Shown here piece after piece: positions 15,807 through 24,351 of a stretch of 64,000 bases of DNA. The stretch comes from SG8-30 sp964406445 (GTDB lineage: Bacteria; Pseudomonadota; Gammaproteobacteria; Steroidobacterales; Steroidobacteraceae). Positions within the stretch are counted from its first letter, which is position 1, and the number at the start of each line of letters is the position of its first letter. The DNA lies in NCBI GenBank assembly GCA_964406445.1, contig CAYORU010000003.1, positions 1-64,000 on the forward strand, read 5' to 3'. The notes beneath the pieces were generated by a model. That model searched no databases. It worked only from the letters and a program-made list of their open reading frames with translations, and was not told the DNA's origin. Position numbers and translations under genes: made by a program.

Positions 15807-17720
15807 ATGCCCGCCAAGATCATTCAGACCAGCAAGAAGCCCTTCAAGAAGCTGAAGGTGGACAGCGTCACCATCGACATCATCGAGAGCGCGCTCAGGA
15901 ACGCCCGCTACGAGATGGACACGGTGCTGTTCCGCACCGCGATGTCGCCCGGCATCCGCGAGCAGCACGACGAGTTCCCGATGATCGCCAACCTGGAAGG
16001 CAAAATGGTGGTCGGCCAGTTCGGCTCGTTCATCTGGGGCTTCATGCAGGGCTACGACGGCACGGTCGAGGAAGGCGACGTCTTCCTGACCAACGACCCC
16101 TACTCGGTGAACGGCGCGATCAGCCACGCCAACGACTGGCTGATGCTGATGCCGATCTACAAGGACGGCCGGATCATCGCCTGGTCGGCCATGTTCGGCC
16201 ACATGACCGACGTGGGCGGCAAGGTGCCGGGCTCGCTGCCGACCGACGCGCGCACCATCTACGAGGAGGGCGTGGTCGTCCCGCCGGTGAAGATCATCAG
16301 GAAGGGCGAGCTGCAGGAGGACCTGCTCAGGGTCGTGCTGCACAACTGCCGGCTGCCCACCTGGAACTTCTCCGACTTCAACGCGATCGTCGCTGCCTTG
16401 CGCACCGCCGGCAACCGCTGCGTCGAGATCTCGAAGCGCTTCGGCGACGACGTGTTCTACTCGGCCATGGACGCCATGCTCGAGCGCAACAAGCGCGCGA
16501 TGCGCGAGCTGATCCGCCGGACCGTCCCCGAGAAGAAGCAGTACTTCGAGGACTACGTCTGCGACGACGGCATGAACATGGGGCCGTACAAGATCGCCTG
16601 CACGATGTGGCGCGAGGGCGACAAGTGCATCTTCGACTTCACCGGCACCGACCCGCAGTCGATCTCCTCGATCAACTTCCTGCTGAACGAAGAGATGTTC
16701 AAGATGTTCGCGGGCGTCTACATGATCATGGTGTTCGACCCGCAGATCCTGTTCAACGACGGCTTCTATGACCTGATGGAGGTGCGCATCCCGCCCGGGA
16801 CGCTGCTCAAGCCGCTGAAGCCCGCCGCGCTGTCCTGCCGGACCCACGCGCTCGGGCGGATCTTCGACGTGCTGGGCGGGCTGCTCGGCCAGGGCAACCC
16901 GGCGTTCATGTGCGCTGCCGGTTTCTCGGACAGCCCGCACTTCATGTACTCGGGGTACAACAAGGACGGCGAGTGGTACCAGCTGTACCAGATCACCTTC
17001 GGCGGCATTCCCGGCAAGCCCTTCGGCGACGGCCCCGACGGCCACTCGCTGTGGCCGTCGTTCACGAACGTGCCGAACGAGTTCCTGGAGAGCTATTTCC
17101 CGCTGCGCATCGACATCTACGAGACGATCCCGGACACGGGCGGTCCGGGCAAGTTCCGCGGCGGCAACGGCCTCAGGATCGGCTACCGCTTCCTCGAGGA
17201 CGGCGAAATCTCGATCCACGACGACCGCTGGCTGACCTACCCGTGGGGCGTCAACGGCGGCCTGCCGGGCGCGCGCAGCAAGAAGACGCTGGTTCGGGTC
17301 GACGGCAGCGAGGAGCTGATGCCCTCGAAGATGGATCACATCAAGGTGCAGGCGGGCGATTTGCTGATCGCCGACACCTGGGGCGGCGGAGGCTGCGGCG
17401 ATCCGCTGGAGCGCGACCCGTCGCTGGTGCTGTTCGACGTCGAGGCGGGGCTCGCGACCGTCGCGGGCGCGCGCCGCTACGGCGTCGTGATCGAGAACGG
17501 CAAGGTCGACGCCGCCGCCACCTCCGCGCTGCGGGCGCGCATGGCCAAGGAGCGCGGCAAGCCGAAGCTGTTCGACCGCGGCTTCGAGTCGATCGACGAG
17601 CTCAAGGCGCGCTGCAAGGCGGACACCGGCCTCGAGCCGCCGGCCCAGCCGAAGTTCACGACCTGGGCGCTGGCCCGGGCGGCCAAGGTGACCAAGGGCA
17701 AGAAGGCGCGCGCCGCCTGA
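15807..17720 (+). CDS. hyuB: Hydantoinase/oxoprolinase beta subunit (HyuB-like)
   Basis: HyuB partners HyuA in ATP-dependent opening of cyclic amides or in related carboxylations. The 637-residue product shows the family blocks SPGIREQHDEFPMIAN (about 48-63), DVFLTNDPYSVNGAISHANDW (about 90-110), MFGHMTDVGGKVPGS (metal-binding His/Asp) and, near the end, GGPGKFRGGNGLRIGYRF and ADTWGGGGCGDPLERDP. Both the N-terminus (TSKKPFKKLKV) and the C-terminus (KVTKGKKARAA) are lysine-rich, matching the basic tail of HyuA. GGAAGGAG before the ATG gives a strong ribosome binding site. It is followed 88 nt later by an isochorismatase, with a 9-bp GC hairpin (17747-17774) between them. Confidence 0.9.
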   Translation: MPAKIIQTSKKPFKKLKVDSVTIDIIESALRNARYEMDTVLFRTAMSPGIREQHDEFPMIANLEGKMVVGQFGSFIWGFMQGYDGTVEEGDVFLTNDPYSVNGAISHANDWLMLMPIYKDGRIIAWSAMFGHMTDVGGKVPGSLPTDARTIYEEGVVVPPVKIIRKGELQEDLLRVVLHNCRLPTWNFSDFNAIVAALRTAGNRCVEISKRFGDDVFYSAMDAMLERNKRAMRELIRRTVPEKKQYFEDYVCDDGMNMGPYKIACTMWREGDKCIFDFTGTDPQSISSINFLLNEEMFKMFAGVYMIMVFDPQILFNDGFYDLMEVRIPPGTLLKPLKPAALSCRTHALGRIFDVLGGLLGQGNPAFMCAAGFSDSPHFMYSGYNKDGEWYQLYQITFGGIPGKPFGDGPDGHSLWPSFTNVPNEFLESYFPLRIDIYETIPDTGGPGKFRGGNGLRIGYRFLEDGEISIHDDRWLTYPWGVNGGLPGARSKKTLVRVDGSEELMPSKMDHIKVQAGDLLIADTWGGGGCGDPLERDPSLVLFDVEAGLATVAGARRYGVVIENGKVDAAATSALRARMAKERGKPKLFDRGFESIDELKARCKADTGLEPPAQPKFTTWALARAAKVTKGKKARAA

Positions 17721-17808
17721 GACCGGGCGCCGGGCGAGTCACGGCGCGGGCGGGGAGGCTGCTGACCCCGCCCGTGTCCTGCAAAGCCGGCGACCGAGGA
17801 GGGGACCG

Positions 17809-18423
17809 ATGGGTGACGCTTACAGCAACGTCGGCTACGGCGCCTACGAGATCGGCCTCGGCAAGCGGCCGGCGGTGCTGGTCGTGGACCTGCAGGTGGC
17901 CTTCACCGACCCGAAGTACGCGCTCGGCAACCTGCCGATGATCCATCGCGCGACCGAGCGCACGGCGGCCCTGCTCGAGGTCGCCCGCTCGCGCAGCGTG
18001 CCCATCGCTGCCTGCTACACGGCCTACGGCAGCCAGCGCGACATGCCGCTGTGGAAGATTCCCGCGGTGCGCGAGGAGTTCATCTTCGGCCACCCCTGCA
18101 CAGCGCTCGACCCGCGCATCGCCCATCCGTCGCAGTTCGAGTACTGCAAGAACGGGCCGTCGATGTTCTTCGAAACGCCGCTCGTGACCTTCCTGGTGCG
18201 GCAGCAGGTCGACACCGTGATCGTCACCGGCTGCACCACCAGCGGCTGCGTACGCGCTACGGTCGTGGACGCGTTCTCGCACGGCTTCCGCGTGCAGGTC
18301 GCCGGGGACTGCTGCGGCGACGCCGACGAGGGGCCGCACCGGGACGCGCTGCGGGACGTCGGGCGGCGCTATGCGGACGTGACCGACGCGGCGCGGATGG
18401 AGGAGTACCTGCGGGCGGTGTGA
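17809..18423 (+). CDS. Isochorismatase-like amidohydrolase (copy 2)
   Basis: This is a 204-residue cysteine hydrolase with a complete triad: Asp in LVVDLQVAF (about 26), Lys in YCKNGPSMFFETPL (about 112) and Cys in TGCTTSGCVRATVV (about 145). The family hydrolyses amides such as N-carbamoyl amino acids. Its place directly after hyuA-hyuB suggests it works on the ring-opened product, as N-carbamoylsarcosine amidase does in creatinine breakdown; that comparison is inference. GAGGAGGGGACCG gives the ribosome binding site. It is only distantly similar to copies 1 and 3 outside the catalytic motifs, so these are not recent duplicates. Confidence 0.87.
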   Translation: MGDAYSNVGYGAYEIGLGKRPAVLVVDLQVAFTDPKYALGNLPMIHRATERTAALLEVARSRSVPIAACYTAYGSQRDMPLWKIPAVREEFIFGHPCTALDPRIAHPSQFEYCKNGPSMFFETPLVTFLVRQQVDTVIVTGCTTSGCVRATVVDAFSHGFRVQVAGDCCGDADEGPHRDALRDVGRRYADVTDAARMEEYLRAV

Positions 18424-18440
18424 GCCGTGAGCCGGAAGAA

Positions 18441-18534
18441 GTGACCGGTGACCGGTGACCGGTGATCGGCCAGAAACGCGAGTTTGAGGCACAGCCTGGC
18501 TGGCCGGTCACTGATCGCTGGTCACTGGTCACCG
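18441..18534. repeat. Dispersed GGTGACCGGTGACC/GGTCACC intergenic repeat, copy 2
   Basis: Left arm GTGACCGGTGACCGGTGACC onward (18441-18470), ending GGTGATCGG as in copy 1; right arm 18502-18534 with GGCCGGTCACTGATCGCTGG and GGTCACTGGTCACCG. The element fills the gap between two convergent genes and could also act as a hairpin terminator. The roughly 30-nt centre differs between copies while the arms are conserved. Confidence 0.7.
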
Positions 18535-18536
18535 TT

Positions 18537-19340
18537 TCAATTCCTCCCCAGCCACGCGAACAGCTTCTCGCAGAACCGCATCTTCTGTTCCTTGCCGGCG
18601 ATCACGTGCGCGAGGTCGTCCCAGGTCTCGCCGACCGCGCCCGGAATGCCGTGCTCGATCGGCAGGGTCGTGCGCGGACTGGTCACCACGTCGAGCGCCG
18701 CGTGGATGATGTAGCTGGGGCAGCGTATCTGCGCCAGGCGGTCCTTCGAGTGGAAGCCGACGCAGGCGTCGACCAGCCGGGAGTGCGCCTCGAAGCGGCC
18801 GTTCAGCTCCTTCCAACCGCCGTCGGGACCGAGCAGCCGGTCCTTGTGGGCGTTGTAGTACCCAGGCGTGAAGGACAGCAGCGTCACCGCCTTCTGGAAG
18901 GCGAAGAAGCCCGCGTCGCGGTGGATCCAGCGGAACATCTCCAGCTGGTCGCGCAGGAAATCGTCGACCTCGCACCAGGCGCCGGTGTTCAGCATGCTGC
19001 GCGCGAGGTCAGGCCTGCGGATGGCGATCTCCTGGCAGATGCAGGCGCCCATGCCGACCAGTCCGACCAGGTGAACGTTGCCGAGCCCGAGGTGGTCCAG
19101 CAGGCCGATGGCGTCGCCGGCATGCAGGGCCATCGTGGAGGGCACCGACAGGTCGTCGCCGGAGTCGCGGATGCCCCGGTAGTCGAAGAGCACGACCTGA
19201 TAGCGGTCGGTCAGGCCCTTCGGGAGATGGTGGTGGTTGTCGTGGCAGAACGTGCCCCAGCCTCCCATCAGCAGCACGGGGTCTCCCCGGCCGAGGATTT
19301 CGTAGTACATGTCGTGGCCGTTGATGAAGGCCCTGGGCAT
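18537..19340 (-). CDS. Alpha/beta-hydrolase fold protein lacking the nucleophile serine
   Basis: The 267-residue product has the alpha/beta-hydrolase layout: an N-terminal strand with DPVLLMGGWGTFCHDN (oxyanion region, about 20-35), VVLFDYRGIRDSGDD (strand 4 and Asp region, about 49-63), and a C-terminal His in DDLAHVIAGKE. The nucleophile elbow, normally G-x-S-x-G, reads LVGLVGMGACIC at about 91-102 and has no Ser, Cys or Asp, so classical ester hydrolysis is unlikely. Such proteins can be lyases, cofactorless oxygenases or binding proteins. The start at 19340 follows GGAGGAAAG. It is divergent from the FCD GntR gene and may belong to its regulon. Confidence 0.82.
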   Translation of the reverse strand: MPRAFINGHDMYYEILGRGDPVLLMGGWGTFCHDNHHHLPKGLTDRYQVVLFDYRGIRDSGDDLSVPSTMALHAGDAIGLLDHLGLGNVHLVGLVGMGACICQEIAIRRPDLARSMLNTGAWCEVDDFLRDQLEMFRWIHRDAGFFAFQKAVTLLSFTPGYYNAHKDRLLGPDGGWKELNGRFEAHSRLVDACVGFHSKDRLAQIRCPSYIIHAALDVVTSPRTTLPIEHGIPGAVGETWDDLAHVIAGKEQKMRFCEKLFAWLGRN

Positions 19341-19480
19341 CTTTCCTCCGGTCGGCTCGGGTGCGCCCGACTGCGCGGCACCGATGATTCCACAAGGGTC
19401 GTCGGCGCACAATGTCCGGACAAGTAAGGTGGGCCAGGTCTGAGGGGTCCCACGGGGACTGGAGCCGACACACCCCGCTG

Positions 19481-19490
19481 TTGTATACAA
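19481..19490. promoter_or_regulatory. TTGTATACAA palindromic site 3 (GntR autoregulatory candidate)
   Basis: A perfect 10-bp palindrome ends exactly 28 nt before the chosen GntR start codon (19519). It fits the FadR/FCD operator consensus. Its place in front of an FCD regulator suggests autoregulation and links the other five sites in the window to this regulator. Confidence 0.65.
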
Positions 19491-19518
19491 GCAGATGGCC
19501 CAAGGCCGGGGGACTTCG

Positions 19519-20148
19519 ATGCGCGCAGTGGACAAGGCGTACGCAACCGTCAGGGATGGAATCCTCAACGGGCGGTTCACCGGCGGCGCGCGCATCACCG
19601 AGCAGGACATCGCCGCTGCCGCGGGCGTCAGCCGCACCCCGGTGCGCGAGGCGCTGCGGCGCCTCCATGCCGAGGGACTCGTGGATTTCACCGCGAACCT
19701 CGGCGCCGTCGTGACCGTCTGGGAGGATGCCGACGCCGACGAGATCTTCGAGTTGCGGGCGATGCTCGAGGCCTACGGAGCCCGCCGCGCCGCACGCAGT
19801 GCTTCGGCCGAACAACTCGAGGCGCTGCGCGCGCTGGCCGAGGAGCAGCACCGGGAGTGCCGGGCGCGCGCGCAGGGCTTCCTCGAGCGGGTCGCCGGGC
19901 TCAACCAGCGCTTCCACCGCGCCCTGCAGGACGCGGCCGCGAGCCCGCGGTTGACCCGCGCGCTGTCGTCGCTCATCGAGGCGCCGCTCATGATGAAGAC
20001 CTTCGAGAAGTACACTGCCGACGACCTCGAGCGCAGCGCGGCACACCACCTCGAGCTGTGCAACGCGCTCGAGGCGCGCGACCCGGACTGGGCGGACGCC
20101 GTCATGCGCGCCCACGTGCACGCGGCGCGCGGCGCGATGCGACGCTGA
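19519..20148 (+). CDS. GntR-family transcriptional regulator, FCD subfamily
   Basis: The 209-residue regulator has a winged helix at the N-terminus (RITEQDIAAAAGVSRTPVREALRRLHAEGLV, with the GntR hallmark SRTPVREALRRL) and a helical FCD effector domain. Likely metal ligands are seen in LNQRFHRAL, AAHHLEL and MRAHVHAAR. FCD proteins sense small carboxylates and bind TNGTM-N(0-1)-KACNA. I prefer the ATG at 19519 (MRAVDKAY), preceded by GGGGGACTTCG. The upstream ATG at 19495 would start 4 nt after the operator and leave no ribosome binding site. It is the best candidate regulator of the TGTATACA sites. Confidence 0.9.
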   Translation: MRAVDKAYATVRDGILNGRFTGGARITEQDIAAAAGVSRTPVREALRRLHAEGLVDFTANLGAVVTVWEDADADEIFELRAMLEAYGARRAARSASAEQLEALRALAEEQHRECRARAQGFLERVAGLNQRFHRALQDAAASPRLTRALSSLIEAPLMMKTFEKYTADDLERSAAHHLELCNALEARDPDWADAVMRAHVHAARGAMRR

Positions 20149-20336
20149 GCCACGACGACCCGCGTCGACTACGGCCGCTTCCTGCTCGGCGGAACGGAGT
20201 CCGACGAGCATCCGCCCTGCGACATCCGGGGCAGCGACGACGGCGACAACGTCACGGTCGAGGCGCGGGTCGGTGCGCCCAAGGAGTACGACTACGCGCT
20301 GGTCGCGCTCGAGCGCGTGCAGCGCTCGGCGGCCGC
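20149..20336 (+). pseudogene. Possible coding remnant after the GntR gene
   Basis: In the same frame as the GntR gene and directly after its stop codon, the DNA reads a protein-like stretch containing RVDYGRFLLGGTESDEHPP and then DDGDNVTVEARVGAPKEY. The composition is balanced, unlike the Arg/Ala/Pro-rich shadows elsewhere. There is no start codon or ribosome binding site, and it runs into the 3' end of the convergent reductase gene. I take it as a possible fragment of a lost gene; I do not recognise a family. Confidence 0.25.
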
Positions 20337-20345
20337 CGGCATGGC

Positions 20346-21341
20346 TCAGACCGCGTCGCCGCCGACCCGGATCAGCGAGCGGCCGAGGAGCTCGCGCCCC
20401 TCGAACAGCGCATGGGCCGCGGCCGTCTCCTCGAGGTCGAACACGCGCTCGATCGGGATCCGCCAGCGCCCGCTGCCGAGCGCCTCCGTGATCTCGACTT
20501 CTTCGCGCCCGCCGGATCGCGCCTGGTGGTGGAACAGCACGAATCCCGTCACGCTGAAGCTCTGGCCGATCAGCTGCGAGACATTGACGTCCGGCGCCTG
20601 GCCGGCCATCGCGCCCAGGTAGATGACGTTGCCGAGCGGGGCGATGGCCTGGTAGTTCCTCGCGGCCGTCGGGCCGGCGTTGCCGTCGATGATGACGTCG
20701 GCGCCGCGGCCGCCGGTCAGCGCCTTGACCTGCGCGGGCCAGTCCTCGGCGAGATAGTCGATCAGCTTCGCCGCGCCGAAGCGGGCGGCGTACTCGAGCT
20801 TGCGCGGGCCCCCGGCGAGGCCGATCACCCGGGCGCCCGCATCCCGGGCGATCTGCAGGGTGAGCGCGCCGACCGCGCCCGCCGCGGAGTGCACCACCAC
20901 GCTCATGCCGGGCGTGACCGCGGCCGCGGAGTGCACAAGGTGCCAGCAGGTGGGTGCGCAGGTCGCGAAGGCCGCCGCGAGTTTCCAGTCGAAGGCCTCG
21001 GGAACGGGCACGAGCTTCGCCGCCGTCGCGAGTGCGTAATCCGCATTGCCGCCCCATTCGGCCATGGAGGCCATCCTGCGCCCGAGCAGGGCAGGGTCGA
21101 CGCCGGGTCCGACCGCATCCACGCGGCCCGCGTACTCGTAGCCCGGCACGAAGGGAAAGCCCGGGTGGCCCCACTTGATCCGCGCGGCGCGGGCGTGGGT
21201 GTCGAGCGGATTGAGCGCTGCATAGGCGACGCGCAGGCGCACCTCGCCGGGGCCTGGCTCGGGCACGGGGCGTCGTTCCACCGCGAGCGACGCCGGCCCC
21301 CCGGCCGCGTGGGCGAGGATGGCGCGCATGGTGGCCGTCAT
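20346..21341 (-). CDS. Zinc-free quinone oxidoreductase, MDR superfamily
   Basis: An NADPH-dependent medium-chain reductase of the quinone-oxidoreductase type that would reduce quinones or enones. The 331-residue product has a GroES-like N-terminal half (LNPLDTHARAARIKWGHPGFPFVPGYEYAGRV), and the nucleotide-binding half contains VVVHSAAGAVGALTLQIARDAG (AxxGxxG-type loop, about 147-168) and LIDYLAEDW. No zinc-ligand cysteines are seen. The ATG at 21341 follows GGAGGA. Its start overlaps the aldehyde dehydrogenase stop by 4 nt, so the two are a coupled pair, possibly handling an unsaturated aldehyde or ketone intermediate. Confidence 0.88.
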   Translation of the reverse strand: MTATMRAILAHAAGGPASLAVERRPVPEPGPGEVRLRVAYAALNPLDTHARAARIKWGHPGFPFVPGYEYAGRVDAVGPGVDPALLGRRMASMAEWGGNADYALATAAKLVPVPEAFDWKLAAAFATCAPTCWHLVHSAAAVTPGMSVVVHSAAGAVGALTLQIARDAGARVIGLAGGPRKLEYAARFGAAKLIDYLAEDWPAQVKALTGGRGADVIIDGNAGPTAARNYQAIAPLGNVIYLGAMAGQAPDVNVSQLIGQSFSVTGFVLFHHQARSGGREEVEITEALGSGRWRIPIERVFDLEETAAAHALFEGRELLGRSLIRVGGDAV

Positions 21342-22840
21342 GCGGATCCTCCTGCGGCCGCCGGCGCGGCGCCGAGCTTCGCGAGCGCGGGCGGGTCGAG
21401 CGGGATGGTCGTGGTCTTGAGCTCGGTGAAGAAGTCGGCGCTCGAGCTCGCGCCGTCGCGGCCGATGCCGGACTGCTTGAACCCGCCGAAGGGCGCGCGC
21501 AATTCGCGCATCATCGGCGTGTTGACCCACACCGTGCCCGCGCGCACGTCGCGGCTGACGCGCATCGCGACGTCGAGGTCGCGGGTCCAGACGTAGCACA
21601 CCAGCCCGAACGGCGAGTCGTTGGCGATCGAAATCGCCTCGTCGGGCGTGTCGTACACCTGGAAGGTCGCGAAAGGCCCGAAGATCTCCTCGCGACAGAC
21701 GCGGGCGCCGTTGTCCTTCGCGAGCACCGCGGTCGGTTGCATGTAGTAGCCCTTCGCCAGCCCTTCCGGGCGGTGTCCGCCGGTCAGCAGCGCGGCGCCA
21801 TCGGCGCGCGCGACCTCCACGTAGGCCATGACCCGCTCGAAGTGCGACGCGAAGGCCAGCGGGCCGATCTCGGTCGCCGGATCGGCAGGCGGGCCGACCC
21901 GGATCGCGCGCGCGCGCTCCACGAAGCGCTCGATGAACCGGTCGGCGATGCTCCGCTGCAGCAGGATCCTCGAGCCCGCGAGGCACTGCTGGCCGTTGTT
22001 GCTGAAGATGCCGAGTAACGCTCCGTCGAGGGCCCGCTCCAGGTCGGCACTCTCGTGGACGATGTTGGCGGACTTGCCGCCGAGCTCGAGAATGCAGGGC
22101 TTGAGCGCCCGCCCGGCCGCCGCCATGATCGCCCGGCCCGTCGACGTCCCGCCGGTGAAGCCCACCATGTCGATGCCCGGGTCGTTCACGAGCGACTCGC
22201 CGGTCACCTGCCCGCGACCGTTGACGAGGTTGACCACGCCTGGCGGCAGCCCGGCCTCGTGCATCAGCTCGACCATGCGCCGCACCGCGAGCGGCGTGTA
22301 CTCGGAGGGTTTCAGGACGCAGGTGTTGCCGAAGGCGATGCAGGTCGCGACCCGCATCGAGGCGAGCGCGACAGGCGCGTTCCAGGGGGCGATCAGCGCG
22401 GCGACGCCCTTGGGCTCCCGCGTGACGTAGGTCAGGTAGCCGCTCGTCTGCGTGTAGGTCTCGCCGGCGAGCGTGCTCGCCACCTCGGCGAAGAACTCGT
22501 AGTTGCGCGCGGCGCGCTGGATCTGGCCGCGGCAGTGGGCGAGGGGAATGCCGCTCGCCTCGACCTCGAGGCGGGCGAGCTCGTCTGCATTGGCGCGGAT
22601 CCTGTCCCTGATCGCGTACATCAGGTCCTTGCGCGCGTCGACGTCCATGCGCGGCCAGGGTCCGCGGTCAAAGGCCTCGCGCGCGGCAGCGACGGCGCGC
22701 GCGACCTCGCCGGGGTCGGCCTCGCGCAGGAGCGCCACGGGCGCCTCGGTCGCGGGGTCGACGACCGCGATGTCGTGTCCGCCCGCGCGGGCCGGCACGC
22801 TCGCGCCGGCGATGAAGCTCGTGACCCTGCGTTCCCCCAT
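21338..22840 (-). CDS. NAD(P)-dependent aldehyde dehydrogenase
   Basis: It oxidises an aldehyde or semialdehyde to the acid. The 500-residue product contains the motifs VAALIAPWNAPVALA, VGFTGGTSTGRAI (nucleotide binding), LELGGKSANIV (general-base Glu) and NNGQQCLAGSR (catalytic Cys at about 297), with EEIFGPFATFQVYDT near the C-terminus. The overall pattern resembles the betaine-aldehyde and hydroxymuconic-semialdehyde dehydrogenase branch. The start at 22840 follows GGGAGGGTGCGCC; the open frame upstream runs into the divergent promoter. It is divergent from the UbiD operon by 56 nt, so control may be shared. Confidence 0.92.
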   Translation of the reverse strand: MGERRVTSFIAGASVPARAGGHDIAVVDPATEAPVALLREADPGEVARAVAAAREAFDRGPWPRMDVDARKDLMYAIRDRIRANADELARLEVEASGIPLAHCRGQIQRAARNYEFFAEVASTLAGETYTQTSGYLTYVTREPKGVAALIAPWNAPVALASMRVATCIAFGNTCVLKPSEYTPLAVRRMVELMHEAGLPPGVVNLVNGRGQVTGESLVNDPGIDMVGFTGGTSTGRAIMAAAGRALKPCILELGGKSANIVHESADLERALDGALLGIFSNNGQQCLAGSRILLQRSIADRFIERFVERARAIRVGPPADPATEIGPLAFASHFERVMAYVEVARADGAALLTGGHRPEGLAKGYYMQPTAVLAKDNGARVCREEIFGPFATFQVYDTPDEAISIANDSPFGLVCYVWTRDLDVAMRVSRDVRAGTVWVNTPMMRELRAPFGGFKQSGIGRDGASSSADFFTELKTTTIPLDPPALAKLGAAPAAAGGSA

Positions 22841-22896
22841 GGCGCACCCTCCCAGGGACGTCGCCGCATTGTAGTCGACGAAAAGATCATGTAAAC

Positions 22897-24351
22897 GTGA
22901 CGACTTCACGGGGGGCGCGGTGCGGACCATTGGCTGAGCTCGACCTGCGGGGATTCCTCTCGGCGCATCCTGCCGGGCGCCTCGACCTGCGCGAGCCGGT
23001 CGACACCCGTCACGAGCTGACCGCGCTGCAGCACCGGCTCGACGCCGAAGGTCGCTATCCCATCGTGGTCGCGCACCGGCCGCGGCTCGCCGACGGCTCG
23101 GAGAGCCCGATTCCCGTGGTGACGAACCTCACGGCGAGCCGGCGGCTCACCGCCGCGGCACTCGGGCTCGACGACCACCGACAGGCGGCCCGCTGGTTCG
23201 CCGCCCGCGTTTCGAGGCCGGTCGAGCCGGTGGTCGTGACCGCCGCCGAGGCGCCGGTGCGCGAGCGCGTGCTGTCGGGCGAAGTGGCCGACCTGACGCG
23301 CCTGCCGGCGCTGGTGCAGCACGAGCTCGAGCCGGGTCCCTACCTGACGGCTGCGCACGCCACGACGCGCGACCCCGACAGCGGCGTCGACAACACCGCG
23401 ATCCAGCGCTGCTGGATCCGTGGCCCGCGCGAGATGACCTGGCTGCCGTACCCGGCCTCGCACAACGCCCGCAACCTCCGCAAGCACTGGGCGGCCGGGC
23501 GCCCGTGCCCGGTGGCGTTCTGGATCGGACACCACCCGGCCATCGTGATCGGCACGCAGGCCAAGCTCGACTACCCGCAGAGCCACTGGGCGGCCGCGGG
23601 CGGCGTGGCCGGCGTGCCGCTCAGGCTCGTGCCGACGGTGACCCATGGCGCCGATATCCTCGTGCCTGCCGACGCGGAGATCGTCGTCGAGGGATTCGCG
23701 GCGCCGGGGCGGCGCGGTGCGGACGGTCCCTTCGGCGAGTACACGGGCTATCTGGGCCCGCAGGTCCCGGCGCCGCTGGTCGACGTGACCTGCATCACGC
23801 TGCGCCGCGATGCGCTCTACCACGATTACGGCTCGGGGCTGACCGACATGCTGGTCCCCGACAACATGGCGATGGAGGGGCGGCTCTTCGCGATCGTGCG
23901 CGCGATCGCGCCCTCGCTCGTCAACGTTCACGTGCCGGCCTCGGGGCGCCGGCTGCACGCGTGGCTGCAGCTTCGCGACCCGCAGCCCGGCGAGGCCCGC
24001 GACGCGCTCACCGCCGCGCTGGCCTACCGGCGGCTGAAGACCGTGGTGGCCGTGGACGAGGACGTGGACATCTTCGATCCCGAGCAGATCCTGTGGGCGC
24101 TCGCGACGCGCGTGCAGTGGGCGCGCGACAGCCTGCGGCTCGACGGACTGTCGACCTCGACGCTCGACCCCTCGCTGCCTGCAGACGCACGGACCGGCTC
24201 GAAGCTCGGCGTGGACGCGACGCTGCCGCCGGCGCTCCGGCACGGTGAGCCGCGGCCGGTGCCGCCGCGCGCGACCGTGCCGGCCGCCGCGCTCGAACGC
24301 GCCGCGGCGCTGCTGAAGGGCGCCGATCCAGGCGGTTGGCCCTGTGAGTGA
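22897..24351 (+). CDS. UbiD-family prenyl-FMN-dependent (de)carboxylase
   Basis: UbiD enzymes decarboxylate, or carboxylate, aromatic and unsaturated acids using prenylated FMN supplied by UbiX; no ubiX is visible in the window. The 484-residue product has the UbiD opening (LAELDLRGFL), the prFMN/Mn-binding region with DNTAIQRCWIRGPREMTW and AFWIGHHPAIVIGTQ, and the catalytic Glu motif GPFGEYTGYLG at about 280. GTG at 22897 is the outer start; TTG at 22930 (MAELDLRGFL) fits family N-termini better, and neither has an ideal ribosome binding site. The next gene, a zinc-ribbon mini-protein, overlaps by 8 nt. The operon suggests catabolism of an aromatic or heteroaromatic acid. Confidence 0.9.
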   Translation: MTTSRGARCGPLAELDLRGFLSAHPAGRLDLREPVDTRHELTALQHRLDAEGRYPIVVAHRPRLADGSESPIPVVTNLTASRRLTAAALGLDDHRQAARWFAARVSRPVEPVVVTAAEAPVRERVLSGEVADLTRLPALVQHELEPGPYLTAAHATTRDPDSGVDNTAIQRCWIRGPREMTWLPYPASHNARNLRKHWAAGRPCPVAFWIGHHPAIVIGTQAKLDYPQSHWAAAGGVAGVPLRLVPTVTHGADILVPADAEIVVEGFAAPGRRGADGPFGEYTGYLGPQVPAPLVDVTCITLRRDALYHDYGSGLTDMLVPDNMAMEGRLFAIVRAIAPSLVNVHVPASGRRLHAWLQLRDPQPGEARDALTAALAYRRLKTVVAVDEDVDIFDPEQILWALATRVQWARDSLRLDGLSTSTLDPSLPADARTGSKLGVDATLPPALRHGEPRPVPPRATVPAAALERAAALLKGADPGGWPCE

